NCBI GenBank assembly: GCA_937892705.1 | Contig: CALBGR010000017.1 | Location: 79,110-143,109, forward strand | Length of the DNA: 64,000 bases | Origin: an uncultured Candidatus Saccharibacteria bacterium | GTDB lineage: Bacteria > Patescibacteriota > Saccharimonadia > Saccharimonadales > UBA4665 | Direction of reading: 5' to 3' | In this document: piece after piece, positions 1-8,867 of the stretch | How positions within the stretch are numbered: the first letter of the stretch is position 1 | Layout of the letters: every line of letters starts with the position of its first letter | Made by a program: the position numbers and the translations under genes | The notes under the pieces: generated by a model | What the model saw: only the letters and a program-made list of their open reading frames with translations | What the model was told of the DNA's origin: nothing | Databases searched by the model: none

Positions 1-94
1 TCTTGTCACTCATAAACGGCTTTCCATTATACGCCTGTTAATGTAATTTTTCCACCATTCTCTTGACTTTTCTCTTTTGCGCTATACTACTTAC

Positions 95-361
95 ATGGCA
101 CCACTGAAAAAAGGCTGGTACCGCGTACCAGCAACTATCAGAAAACCTCTCGTATTTATGATTGGATTCGCTATCGTTGGGGCCGGAATTGTCATGCTCG
201 TCACTCCCGGCCCTGGATGGGCAGCAATATTCTTGGGTTTTGCAATATTAGCTACTGAATTTGCATTTGCCGAAAAGGTACGTGACTGGCTGGTAGACTT
301 TTTAAAAAACCTCATCGAATTCAGTTTGCATGAACTAAAAAAACCCTGGAAATTACCCTAG
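95..361 (+). CDS. PGPGW-motif small membrane protein (TIGR02611-like)
   Basis: Small integral membrane protein of 88 residues with two hydrophobic helices around the motif TPGPGW and a charged C-terminal tail. This matches the family annotated as TIGR02611/putative transmembrane protein PGPGW; its function is not known. I chose the ATG at 95 rather than the in-frame TTG at 77 because a -10-like TATACT (83-88) lies exactly six bases before the ATG, which would make the transcript leaderless. It stands alone on the plus strand, followed by an AT-rich gap of about 120 bp. Confidence 0.75.
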   Translation: MAPLKKGWYRVPATIRKPLVFMIGFAIVGAGIVMLVTPGPGWAAIFLGFAILATEFAFAEKVRDWLVDFLKNLIEFSLHELKKPWKLP

Positions 362-483
362 AGTTTCAATATTAAGCATAACCTTTTTAAAATATAATTG
401 ATTTAATTGCAATTTAATTTTTTTGATATTATAATGCGGCTTAAATAGATAACTCTTTAAAAAATTAAAAACGGGAGCCGCAC

Positions 484-678
484 ATGCAAGAACTACTAGT
501 ACTTGGGTTAATACCTGGAACTGATATTCAAATTACATTTTTCGCTTGGTTGTTTTTTGTGTGCACGCTCATTATTTGGATCATGGGTATGATTGCCCAT
601 CGACATCGACTCTTTACCGCTCTATTAATCACTTTGCTGATTGTGCAAGAAACTCGTATTCGTCAGGTGCAGGCATAA
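484..678 (+). CDS. Small membrane protein of unknown function
   Basis: A 64-residue peptide dominated by two hydrophobic stretches (about residues 5-35 and 43-55) separated by the polar turn AHRHR. I do not recognise a family. A TATAAT hexamer at 430-435 and the purine-rich GGGAG shortly before the ATG support expression. Its last 50 bases overlap the 3' end of the convergent exonuclease gene, which is unusual, so the true end or the gene itself is uncertain. Confidence 0.45.
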   Translation: MQELLVLGLIPGTDIQITFFAWLFFVCTLIIWIMGMIAHRHRLFTALLITLLIVQETRIRQVQA

Positions 679-2095
679 TGCTTTGCCCGTATAGCTGCAA
701 TTCTTCTAATATATAACGTTGCTCTTGCGTTAATCCTGGATTATTTGCAAGCTCCTCAAGACGCTGAAAGTATTTTGCCAATTTTGAAGATGTGCCACCA
801 TGAAGAAGACTTTTTGTCACATGCTTTTCCCACGCCGTACGCTCATCAATACTCAAGCTTTCAGGGTAATTCCGAGCCTTATACAAAGGAACAAGTGCTT
901 TGAGCCGAGGATCCTGAAATCTATCTACAAAACTCAACATATCGTCTGGAACAGCAGCTCGAAATGCATGCTCCAACCTGCGGTCATGATCATTAAGCAA
1001 ACTATCATACAATTGACCATCAACCGTCGCTTCATCACTGAGGAAACTCGCTTGTTGAGCTTGTTCCAAAATCTCGACCGCTTTCAATAATTTGTCCGCC
1101 CATCCTGACATTGCAGCAAGTGTCTGCGCATGCGCCCTTACCTTACTCCTATCGATACCAAGACGTTTTTCACTGGCTTCATCCAACACACTCAAAGGAG
1201 CCACTGCTGGACAACAATTAAACTTCAGTGCCTTTACCGGTAACCTCGGCTCAGAACTATCCCTTTTCCAGCGCCACGCTTCTGCCAACTGCTCAGCGGT
1301 ATAGTTTTTGTATTGAGCTGGATCATGCCGTAAATCATATACATATGCATACAGCTTAGTAGGGTGCAGTGCAACAAATTGCGCCACTGTCGTCTTTTCA
1401 TATTCGCTTGCGTATCTACCACTGCTGTACACAAACAGTTCACCACTCATTACCAGCGCTTGTACTTTTTTCTTATCGCGCATCGCCAACAAATAGTCAA
1501 AAACTTTCGGCTGCTTACTGCGCAATAACTGCGCTAATGCTATAGTCGCCTGCACATCAGACAAAGCATCATGCGCATCAAAATGGTCCAGCCCATTCAT
1601 AGCTGTAAGTAGTTCCAGACGATTCGTAGACGCACCTTTTGCATCAACTGGCCACTTTATACCTTCTGGTCGCAAAGCCCTTGTCATACGCACCACATCC
1701 AGCAAGTCCCAGCGTGATCGTCCATCCTTCCATTGCCATTCATATGGGTCATAAAAGTTGCGGTACATCATATACCGCATAAACTCATCATCAAACCGTA
1801 CAGTGTTATAACCGACAAATATCGTATCCGGCAGTGCTATTTCAGCAAAAAAACGTTTTAAAAATTCTGCTTCCGTGACACCTGACTGCAACGTTTGTTG
1901 CGGTGTAATACCTGTTACCATAATCGCGTCAGGATCCGGTACTACATCAGGCGTAAGTTTAATAAGGATATTAAAAGGATCGCCAATCGGCTGAAGCTCC
2001 ATAGAAGTCCGCTGACCAGCAAACTGCATAATGCGCGCCGTACGCGGATTTACACCAGAAGTTTCAAGATCATAAAAAAAGAAAGTCTGCGCCAT
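629..2095 (-). CDS. sbcB: Exonuclease I (3'-5' ssDNA exonuclease, SbcB family)
   Basis: Degrades single-stranded DNA from the 3' end during repair and recombination. The N-terminal DEDDh exonuclease domain begins with DLETSG at about residues 9-14 (metal-binding Asp/Glu), and the HDALSDVQAT block supplies the catalytic His and last Asp. The SH3-like and helical regions typical of ExoI follow, giving 488 residues, close to the E. coli enzyme. The start MAQTFFFYDLE is preferred over an upstream in-frame ATG because the motif should sit close to the N-terminus and because TACACT lies eight bases before this ATG. It is transcribed alone on the minus strand. Confidence 0.93.
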   Translation of the reverse strand: MAQTFFFYDLETSGVNPRTARIMQFAGQRTSMELQPIGDPFNILIKLTPDVVPDPDAIMVTGITPQQTLQSGVTEAEFLKRFFAEIALPDTIFVGYNTVRFDDEFMRYMMYRNFYDPYEWQWKDGRSRWDLLDVVRMTRALRPEGIKWPVDAKGASTNRLELLTAMNGLDHFDAHDALSDVQATIALAQLLRSKQPKVFDYLLAMRDKKKVQALVMSGELFVYSSGRYASEYEKTTVAQFVALHPTKLYAYVYDLRHDPAQYKNYTAEQLAEAWRWKRDSSEPRLPVKALKFNCCPAVAPLSVLDEASEKRLGIDRSKVRAHAQTLAAMSGWADKLLKAVEILEQAQQASFLSDEATVDGQLYDSLLNDHDRRLEHAFRAAVPDDMLSFVDRFQDPRLKALVPLYKARNYPESLSIDERTAWEKHVTKSLLHGGTSSKLAKYFQRLEELANNPGLTQEQRYILEELQLYGQSIMPAPDEYEFLAQSAK

Positions 2096-2144
2096 ATGAA
2101 CGCAGTGTAACACATTCTTGGGTTACTTATTCCTTTTTATCCTC

Positions 2145-2975
2145 TTAGTCTTCACCCTTCCAATCTTCTACTGTTGACACTGTTCTTTGTAGCACATATT
2201 GAAGCACGTCATCGTCAATCAATACACCTCCTGCTTTTACGTATTCAAGCAGCTGAACCAAATGAAGCTCAAAATCTTTATCTTTTTGTAAAGTTACTGC
2301 ATTCACCGCAATCATGAACGCCAAGTGTCGCATACTAGCATCATCACCTTGCGTCAACTGTTTCAATGTGTCTTCAGTTTGTTGTGCTAAACGCCGCGTG
2401 AACCGGATAAGCCGCAATTCATTGCTATCAGCATCCTCCTCAAACTCTATTTCCGGTTCTTGTACTACGTCATATAGTGGTTTTCCTAGCAGCATATCAT
2501 CAGTAACTGCCACTAGCTTTTCTTTCCATACATGCGGTAATTTAGTATCCGCAAGTATCATGAACTGTACCTCAGCTTTTACCACAGGGCTACGCTCGTC
2601 GAAAAGCGCCATAGTAATGTATTCGGCAATATAATTAATAGACCGTGCGTACGCCTCCTGTGCTTCTAAATCAAAGGTGCGAGCATCTACAACCTCTTCT
2701 CCTTGCAGCATTTCATCACTTAAGGTGTGCGCAACGTTTTCAAGTGTTGTTGTTTCGTCTCCCATGTGCAGACGAAAACTCAGATGAGCAGTATTACACC
2801 CCTCCTCGGCAAGTTTATTAAGTATGTGCAATTCAGTTTGCCGAACTTTTTTCTGTAGAAAGCGCTCCGTTTCTTGAATTGCAGCCTCTTCAGCAAATAT
2901 ATCATCAATTAAATCATCAACACTATCGATACGCCACCGTTCATTATCGAAATTAGCAGGACCCTCCTCAATCAT
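2145..2975 (-). CDS. Conserved-looking acidic helical protein, unknown
   Basis: A 276-residue protein that I do not recognise. It is strongly acidic, predicted mainly alpha-helical, and has no signal peptide or membrane segment, so it should be cytoplasmic. A good ribosome binding site (GAGGAGGG) precedes the ATG. The gene lies between obgE and sbcB on the same strand. The intergenic region upstream contains GCTTATGCTT (3033-3042), a 10-mer that recurs in other intergenic regions of this window. No catalytic motif is evident, so function cannot be inferred. Confidence 0.7.
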   Translation of the reverse strand: MIEEGPANFDNERWRIDSVDDLIDDIFAEEAAIQETERFLQKKVRQTELHILNKLAEEGCNTAHLSFRLHMGDETTTLENVAHTLSDEMLQGEEVVDARTFDLEAQEAYARSINYIAEYITMALFDERSPVVKAEVQFMILADTKLPHVWKEKLVAVTDDMLLGKPLYDVVQEPEIEFEEDADSNELRLIRFTRRLAQQTEDTLKQLTQGDDASMRHLAFMIAVNAVTLQKDKDFELHLVQLLEYVKAGGVLIDDDVLQYVLQRTVSTVEDWKGED

Positions 2976-3055
2976 ACGCCCTCCTCAGGTCCTATTATGT
3001 GACTTGTGTTGACAAAATTCAATAAATATAGTGCTTATGCTTTATATCTTAGTGG

Positions 3056-4342
3056 CTAGAAAATAAATTCGCCTTTATCAGCAATAACCACACGGTCACC
3101 AGGTTCTATACCTTGTCGCAATAATTCATGCAAAATACCTGTCTTTTTCATAATATCTTTCAGTCGCACCACTCCATACGGATTATCGAAATCAGTCCTA
3201 ACTGCAAAACGCTCAATTCGAGCACCAGTTACCACATAGGCACCTGCTTCTTTCACGACCCGCCATTCATCAGCGTCATCACGAAGTGTCAACACAGGTA
3301 CTGCTTCAATCTCTCCACTTTCTTCAGCCGCTTCAAGCTGCTTACGCCGCTCGGCCAAGAGAGCGTCTTTTACCGCATACAGCAATTCCCGCACACCCTT
3401 GTGTGCTTGAGCAGAAATAGCAAAAATCTGCGTATCTTTTGGCACTACTTTTTGAAGCCGCGATATAAGATCAGCTATTATTTCTTTATCGAGTCCTTCG
3501 GTTTTATTAAGCGCAATAATTTGAGGTTTCACAGACAGGTCAGTTTTATATGCCGCCAGTTCCGACTGAATTGTTTGATACGCCTTTACTACATCATCCT
3601 GGTACGCATCAATAACATGCACAAGCACTAATGTCCGCTCGACATGCCGTAAAAATTCATCTCCAAGACCCTTGCCTTCTGCCGCACCTTCAATAAGTCC
3701 CGGTATATCAGCAAAAAGCACACTTGTTTCTCTGTCTATATCAACAACCCCTAAGTTTGGCGTCAGGGTCGTAAAAGGATAGTCTGCGATTTCGGGTCGC
3801 GCATTACTTATAACACTCAGTAGTGTCGATTTCCCGGCATTCGGTAGTCCAACAAGCCCGACATCAGCTATAAGTTTTAATTCTAGCGTTATATGAATCC
3901 GCTCACCAGGTTCTCCCTTTTCAGCCACTCGTGGCGTCTGACGTACCGAACTCGTAAAGTGAGCATTGCCATAACCACCCTTACCACCTTTTGCGACTAC
4001 CTCTTGCTGGCCATCGACTACCAAATCAGCAATAATCCTTCCGCTATCATCTGTCACAACAGTGCCAACAGGCACTCGCACCACAAGATCTTCGCCACTT
4101 TTACCGTGTTTTTTTCGCTTACCGCCTGGTTCACCATTTGCTGCAATCAACTCTTTCTTAAATCGAAATGCTGCCAAAGTATTTTCATTACGGCTAGCTT
4201 GAAAAATAATGTCACCACCATCACCACCATCACCGCCATCTGGACCGCCTTTATCAACAAATTTTTCCCGACGAAAACTTACCAGACCATCACCACCCTT
4301 GCCAGCTCGTACCAATACATCAACTCGATCAATAAAATGCAT
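3056..4342 (-). CDS. obgE: Obg family GTPase (ribosome assembly / stress)
   Basis: Essential GTPase acting in late 50S ribosome assembly. The 428 residues show the glycine-rich Obg fold (about 1-158, many GG/GD repeats), then the G domain with P-loop GLPNAGKST, switch II DIPGL and NKTE as a variant of the NKxD base-recognition motif, and finally the C-terminal OCT domain ending in GEFIF. The length fits Obg proteins that carry the OCT domain. TATACT lies ten bases before the ATG and a TAGGT ribosome-binding-like sequence sits between them, so the leader is very short. Confidence 0.96.
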   Translation of the reverse strand: MHFIDRVDVLVRAGKGGDGLVSFRREKFVDKGGPDGGDGGDGGDIIFQASRNENTLAAFRFKKELIAANGEPGGKRKKHGKSGEDLVVRVPVGTVVTDDSGRIIADLVVDGQQEVVAKGGKGGYGNAHFTSSVRQTPRVAEKGEPGERIHITLELKLIADVGLVGLPNAGKSTLLSVISNARPEIADYPFTTLTPNLGVVDIDRETSVLFADIPGLIEGAAEGKGLGDEFLRHVERTLVLVHVIDAYQDDVVKAYQTIQSELAAYKTDLSVKPQIIALNKTEGLDKEIIADLISRLQKVVPKDTQIFAISAQAHKGVRELLYAVKDALLAERRKQLEAAEESGEIEAVPVLTLRDDADEWRVVKEAGAYVVTGARIERFAVRTDFDNPYGVVRLKDIMKKTGILHELLRQGIEPGDRVVIADKGEFIF

Positions 4343-4386
4343 ACCTACTTACAGTATAAGAGAAGTTGATCCGAAGAGAAACTCTT

Positions 4387-5448
4387 TTAGCGATAGATAT
4401 AGTTATGGAACTTGCTTGCAGGCACCCAACCACTGTAACCTACCCGGTTAAAGCCAGCGAGACCATTCATATCTGAGTATTTGATTTCCCAACTACCATC
4501 AGGTGCTTGCCGTACGTCCTCAACATACGCCACATGACCCCAGCCACCATTACGCTGTGCAATCGCGCCAACACGTGGGATCTGACTTACTATCCAGCCA
4601 CTCAAACGAGCACGATCATCCCAAGTACTTGCATTACCCCAGTTGGTTGGTACGCTGATGCGAGATGCCACATACCAAGTACACCAACCTGGATCATATC
4701 CGTTGTACCCATAGCGCGCAGCAAACGCACCGCCACTCGCTGAAGTCGGCAATGCCTTTTGGCCATTCGGAACCACGATACGTTGTCCTACTTGAAAGCC
4801 ACTTACTTCAGCATCATTAAATGCAATAAGCTGTTCCTTATTTGCACGGAACTTCTGCGCAATACTATCTGGCGTATCACCGATAAGCACCGTGTACACA
4901 ATACCGGTAATTGGAGGAATAACCAATTCAGTACCTGGACGCACCTCGTCACCAGTTAGCTCATTAGACCAGCGAATGCTATCTGAAGTTACATTAAACT
5001 TAGCAGCAATACTTGGCACCGTATCACCAGGTTGCACGACATATATTTGAATATCGCGACCAGTTTTTACATTGGTTGCAACCACCTGAGGTTTTGAAAC
5101 TACCGCCGTATCAGCTGGTGTAATAGCAGACATAATCTTAGTACTATCCGACTGGTTTGTCACAGCAACTGCTTCTGCAAGCCCCGCTGTACGCGCCACA
5201 GTCACTGCCACATCAACCGAAGAAATTTGATCAAGGGGACCAACTACATCAGCCTGTCCTAAACCAGAAGCTGTACTTACACGTTCAGATGACGACTCAC
5301 TATTTGCGGTTGTACCAATAAAAGCACCAACGATCAACAAAAGCGCAATATTACCCGTAACCAGTCCGTACCGAATAATACGACGCTTTGCGCGCTTAGT
5401 ACCCATAAATTTACGAGTGAGTCTCTTAGTTAAACGTGCTGAGCGCAC
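4387..5448 (-). CDS. Secreted LysM-CHAP peptidoglycan hydrolase
   Basis: Predicted cell-wall amidase or endopeptidase. An Arg/Lys-rich cytoplasmic N-terminus precedes a membrane/signal helix (about residues 28-46). Two LysM repeats follow (about 133-230, each starting near PGDT/IGDT), then a CHAP domain to the end at residue 353 with catalytic Cys in WCTWYV and His in GHVAYVE. The listed GTG start has no ribosome binding site. The frame stays open to an ATT codon at 5493 that has AAGGAG six bases ahead and would add 15 mostly basic or polar residues, so a rare AUU start is possible. A structured leader of about 170 nt precedes the gene. Confidence 0.88.
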   Translation of the reverse strand: MRSARLTKRLTRKFMGTKRAKRRIIRYGLVTGNIALLLIVGAFIGTTANSESSSERVSTASGLGQADVVGPLDQISSVDVAVTVARTAGLAEAVAVTNQSDSTKIMSAITPADTAVVSKPQVVATNVKTGRDIQIYVVQPGDTVPSIAAKFNVTSDSIRWSNELTGDEVRPGTELVIPPITGIVYTVLIGDTPDSIAQKFRANKEQLIAFNDAEVSGFQVGQRIVVPNGQKALPTSASGGAFAARYGYNGYDPGWCTWYVASRISVPTNWGNASTWDDRARLSGWIVSQIPRVGAIAQRNGGWGHVAYVEDVRQAPDGSWEIKYSDMNGLAGFNRVGYSGWVPASKFHNYIYR

Positions 5449-5492
5449 GGTAGTACGATGCGAACGAATTACTTGTGAGGTTATATTACTAA

Positions 5493-5660
5493 TACAACAC
5501 TCCTTGCACTAAATTATAAAATTTGTGCATAACCGCTGCTGGGTCTTAATAATATTTTAAGAAAATTCGACCTTTTCTTAATTATGGAATGTTACACTTC
5601 AGCAACGGTATAACTCTCTGGAAATCGAGAACCAATAAACAGCAACCCATCGAGTTACGT
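5493..5660 (-). ncRNA. Structured 5' leader RNA, candidate cis-regulator
   Basis: The transcript should start near 5660 and run to the hydrolase gene. It can form GTAACTC/GAGTTAT near its 5' end, a 10-bp long-range helix ACCGTTGCTG (5600-5609) with CAGCAGCGGT (5532-5541, one G-U pair), an internal hairpin TTAAGAAAA/TTTTCTTAA (5557-5581), and a last hairpin TGCACAAATT/AATTT-GTGCA (5505-5529) that abuts the AAGGAG site (5500-5505). Nested helices ending at a ribosome binding site resemble a riboswitch or thermosensor. I do not recognise a known class; ydaO hallmarks are absent. Confidence 0.5.
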
Positions 5661-5665
5661 GCTCC

Positions 5666-5695
5666 AGTATACCAAATTCAAGACATACAGATCAA
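5666..5695 (-). promoter_or_regulatory. Sigma-70-like promoter of LysM-CHAP gene
   Basis: On the minus strand TTGATC (5690-5695) and TATACT (5666-5671) are spaced by 18 bp, with TGG just before the -10. Transcription would begin near 5660, leaving the long structured leader described separately. Confidence 0.55.
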
Positions 5696-5705
5696 GTTTT
5701 AACCA

Positions 5706-6764
5706 TTACTGGTTTCCGCAAAGTGTAGTGCAGTACCGCTTCGTAAGCGCCTCGTGCTCTTCAAGTGTTTTTGAAAAGTGAACTGTGCCGTCATCACCCG
5801 CCACAAAATACAGCCAATCTGTGGCCGCAGGATTAGCAACCGCCTTTAGAGAGCTTTCTGTGACATTACTTATTGGCGTTGGCGGCAATCCTTTATTGAT
5901 ATATGTATTATATGGCGATTCAAACGTTAAAGACTCACCTTGCCCTGCAAGCCGTGACCCGTATTTTGCGGTTGGATCAGATTGCAGCGGCATACCAAGC
6001 TGCAGCCGCTTCAAAAACACCTGCGCCACTTGATTACGATCACTTTGCGTCGCTGCTTCCTGCTCTACGATAGATGCCAGAATAACACCTTGATAAACGC
6101 TTAATCCATGAGCAGCAAATGCTGACCGTATATCCGGACTTAGGTGTTTGTTCATAAGATCAAGCGATGCTGATATGATCTCTTCCGGTGTGGTGTTTGC
6201 AGTACGCTGGAATGACTCAGGATACAAATATCCCTCAAGACTTGCTTCAGCTGGCTTATCAACAAGTGCTGGGTGATCCTTATACATCGCCGGATCCAGT
6301 GCTCTATCCACTGCACTTTCCTTAAAACCACTTTGAATTAAAGACTGCCGAATCTGATCAAGGCGCTGACCAGGTAAAATTGTCACCAAATCAGTTGCTA
6401 CTTTTCCTCTACTTAATATGGCAACAATCTCCGGTGTACTTAAATTAGGCTGCAAACGATACGTACCAGCAATCAATGGGTTTTTTGGATCTTTGCTGCG
6501 GATATACAGCTGAAATACCAAACTACTTCTAATAAGCTTTCTCTTGTGCAATTCATCAGCAACTTCACTTACCGTAGCTCCTTCTTTCACTACAACCGTT
6601 TGAGCATCTTCTTTATCGCTGACTGGCTTGAGATTCGCATAGTAGTACTGCCGCACTCCTACCATACCGATCACCAAACCAACAACTACTACCAGCACAA
6701 ATATTACGAACTGTCGTGGCCACCGCTTCTTCCGACTTCCTAATTCATACTTCTTTCTAAACAC
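5706..6764 (-). CDS. mltG: Endolytic murein transglycosylase (YceG/MltG-like)
   Basis: Membrane-anchored lytic transglycosylase that cleaves nascent glycan strands and terminates their elongation. A short basic N-terminus and one transmembrane helix (about residues 18-42) precede a LysM-like region and the YceG domain. The catalytic Glu lies in ILASIVEQEA, and the family's substrate-cleft motif appears as LQSDPTAKYG. At 352 residues it matches MltG. The ATG overlaps the end of ruvX by 8 bases, so the two are translationally coupled, a pairing common in bacteria. Confidence 0.92.
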   Translation of the reverse strand: MFRKKYELGSRKKRWPRQFVIFVLVVVVGLVIGMVGVRQYYYANLKPVSDKEDAQTVVVKEGATVSEVADELHKRKLIRSSLVFQLYIRSKDPKNPLIAGTYRLQPNLSTPEIVAILSRGKVATDLVTILPGQRLDQIRQSLIQSGFKESAVDRALDPAMYKDHPALVDKPAEASLEGYLYPESFQRTANTTPEEIISASLDLMNKHLSPDIRSAFAAHGLSVYQGVILASIVEQEAATQSDRNQVAQVFLKRLQLGMPLQSDPTAKYGSRLAGQGESLTFESPYNTYINKGLPPTPISNVTESSLKAVANPAATDWLYFVAGDDGTVHFSKTLEEHEALTKRYCTTLCGNQ

Positions 6765-7158
6765 CTGTCACCTCCGATGATTCTCGCAAAAAATCCTCCA
6801 AAATGTACGTCGCAGCAAGCATATCAATATCCTCTTTCCGATACGGCTTCTTGCGGGCTTTCAATTCAGCCTCAGCAGTTTTTGATGTCACTGCTTCGTC
6901 AATAAAGTGTATCGGCAGCTGAAGCTGTTTTTCAAGCTCCTTGGCTACCTGTCGTACATAGTTTGTTTGCAGCGTATCACTACCGTCCAGCGACCTCGGC
7001 AAACCGACCACCAGTTTCGCCACATCATGTTGTCTTACTAACTCACGTACTTTTTCCACCAACGCTTCAGAGGTAATTGTTGTCAGCGGACTCGCAATGC
7101 CCGCTATTGAATTCGCCAGTGCAACACCTGTGCGCTGCTCACCTATATCCAACGCCAT
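6757..7158 (-). CDS. ruvX: RuvX/YqgF Holliday-junction resolvase-like nuclease
   Basis: RNase H-fold nuclease family implicated in pre-16S rRNA maturation and perhaps Holliday junctions. The protein has ALDIGEQRTG at the N-terminus, VVGLPRSLDGSD in the middle and FIDEAVTSKTAE with the conserved acidic residue, giving 133 residues, a normal size. I place the start at MALDIG. TATACT stands five bases before this ATG, which suggests leaderless transcription. The upstream GTG would add eleven residues encoded by the promoter itself. It overlaps mltG downstream. Confidence 0.9.
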   Translation of the reverse strand: MALDIGEQRTGVALANSIAGIASPLTTITSEALVEKVRELVRQHDVAKLVVGLPRSLDGSDTLQTNYVRQVAKELEKQLQLPIHFIDEAVTSKTAEAELKARKKPYRKEDIDMLAATYILEDFLRESSEVTGV

Positions 7159-7202
7159 AATTGAGTATACTTGTTGCGCGCCTACTGTCACTCTACACTC
7201 CC

Positions 7203-8867
7203 TTACTTCTCGTATGTGATCTTTACCTTATTTGCGCTCTTTGGCACTGATTTTACCCAAAACGGACTCATCTTTACATCTACATCTGTCACGCCTGGAT
7301 ACTTTCTCAAAATCTCACGTACTTCACCTGATTTTTTGCCAGCAATCTGTTTCTTTATTTGATTATCGTCAAGCTTTGGTCCCACTAAAGACGTTACATT
7401 CATCGCCATAAGTACTCGGGCTGAGTTATTTTGCTGGTTTTGCAGCTTAAAGGTTGCGCTATCTAAACCAGTATTTAGGACCCGCTGCTTACTTCTATCA
7501 ATGCCCTCCTCCACCTTTTTAGTAATAAAGTCATCAAGGTCGTTCTTCTTTGCCCCAATCATACTGTAAGTAGTCTTTTGAGTAGCACTCACAGAATCAA
7601 CCTGATCACCCGCCTTAGCACTCACTGTCACTTCTGGCGTACCGGTATTAAAGCTATCACGGATCACTAACAAGCCCCGATCCTCGAGTTTGCTAGCCAG
7701 CTCATCCTGAACAGAAGCATCTGTTTGTGTATTGAGCTTTTGCTTTACGCTCTCAATATCGCCGGCTGTCACAAATCGAACGATATTATCAGAACCGCCG
7801 CTTGCAGATCCAACCGCGCTCACATCCCTGCCAGCAGCAACAGAAAATCGACCATCACCCACGTTATAATTCGCTCCTGCTGCCTGCGCTACAATATCAC
7901 TATCTCCTTCAAGCCAACAAATACCGCCTTGTCGCCCCAAACGCACTGTTTCCTGGGTAATATATGTAAGATTGTTTCGAGACACTCCCGTACCTGCAGG
8001 AATCACTATGGCAAGAGATGGTGAAGCGCAGATCTGAGAGTTCTCGGTGGAAAATGTAACCTTACCTCTTGCCTTATTGCCTCTGTTTTCCTGACCGCTT
8101 GCCTGTACGGTTTGCGTTGTTACTTTTTGCACCTGTTCCACTTTTGCCGGCACAATATCATCTTCGATATCTATTTCACTTGCAGATGTGTCAAATGTGA
8201 CATCCAAACGTTTCGTCACATCTTCGCTGTCCGTTTTTATTGCTACCGTTGCCTTTGGCAGCACTACAAATCCAAACACCCCGCCAACAATCAGCAACAC
8301 AACACCGCATGCTACAAGCAAGGCTTTTTTACGAAACGCATTAAAGTTTGGAACTTTTAGATTTTTGTTTTTACCTTTTTTAGGCTTAGCAGGCTTTTTT
8401 GCAGCCTTTCCGCCAGCTGCTGCAGCAGGCACAGGCTCCTCATTATCAAGCTGAATAGTTTCTTCATTATCTGTCATACCTGCAAGCGTCCCAATCGGCG
8501 TCCCTGCATTTGCCTTGGTGTCAAAATCTGCCGCAGCAGGCGCATCTTCCTGTTCCGATTCATCACTCATTCCCTGCGGTTTTTGCGGAATAACTGGCTT
8601 TGAATTCGGCGTCGGTGCCACGTATAACCCAACCGCTCCCGCTAAAGGCATAAGTCCCACTTCGGTAGTTATCAACACCACATGCTTTTTATGCTTATCA
8701 GCAGCACGCTTTAGGAGCTTCATATTTATGATACTTTGCAGCACCGCAGCCCGTTTTGGCAGTACCAAGGCCACTACCTTGTGCTTCGATGATGTAAGCC
8801 GCTCGATGATCGTTGTAATCTCATCATCAACATCTATATACAGTACATCTTTGGCTACTGCACTCAT
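7203..8867 (-). CDS. Membrane-anchored baseplate-J-like protein
   Basis: A 554-residue bitopic protein. The N-terminal region (about 1-95) is a small alpha/beta domain, followed by an Ala/Pro/Lys-rich linker, a transmembrane helix near residues 183-205, and an extracytoplasmic part. That part resembles the baseplate J/gp47 family, with IPAGTGV, AGANYNVGDGRFSV and a beta-rich C-terminus. Its start overlaps the end of the PilM/FtsA-like gene by 4 bases, so the two are made together. CPR genomes often carry such pairs. A role in a pilus-like or envelope-spanning assembly is inference only; no contractile-system genes are nearby. Confidence 0.65.
   Translation of the reverse strand: MSAVAKDVLYIDVDDEITTIIERLTSSKHKVVALVLPKRAAVLQSIINMKLLKRAADKHKKHVVLITTEVGLMPLAGAVGLYVAPTPNSKPVIPQKPQGMSDESEQEDAPAAADFDTKANAGTPIGTLAGMTDNEETIQLDNEEPVPAAAAGGKAAKKPAKPKKGKNKNLKVPNFNAFRKKALLVACGVVLLIVGGVFGFVVLPKATVAIKTDSEDVTKRLDVTFDTSASEIDIEDDIVPAKVEQVQKVTTQTVQASGQENRGNKARGKVTFSTENSQICASPSLAIVIPAGTGVSRNNLTYITQETVRLGRQGGICWLEGDSDIVAQAAGANYNVGDGRFSVAAGRDVSAVGSASGGSDNIVRFVTAGDIESVKQKLNTQTDASVQDELASKLEDRGLLVIRDSFNTGTPEVTVSAKAGDQVDSVSATQKTTYSMIGAKKNDLDDFITKKVEEGIDRSKQRVLNTGLDSATFKLQNQQNNSARVLMAMNVTSLVGPKLDDNQIKKQIAGKKSGEVREILRKYPGVTDVDVKMSPFWVKSVPKSANKVKITYEK

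Noticed and set aside
5493..5660. ydaO/c-di-AMP riboswitch before the LysM-CHAP gene
   Set aside because: The conserved purine-rich and GC-rich blocks of that class are not present, although the gene context is similar.
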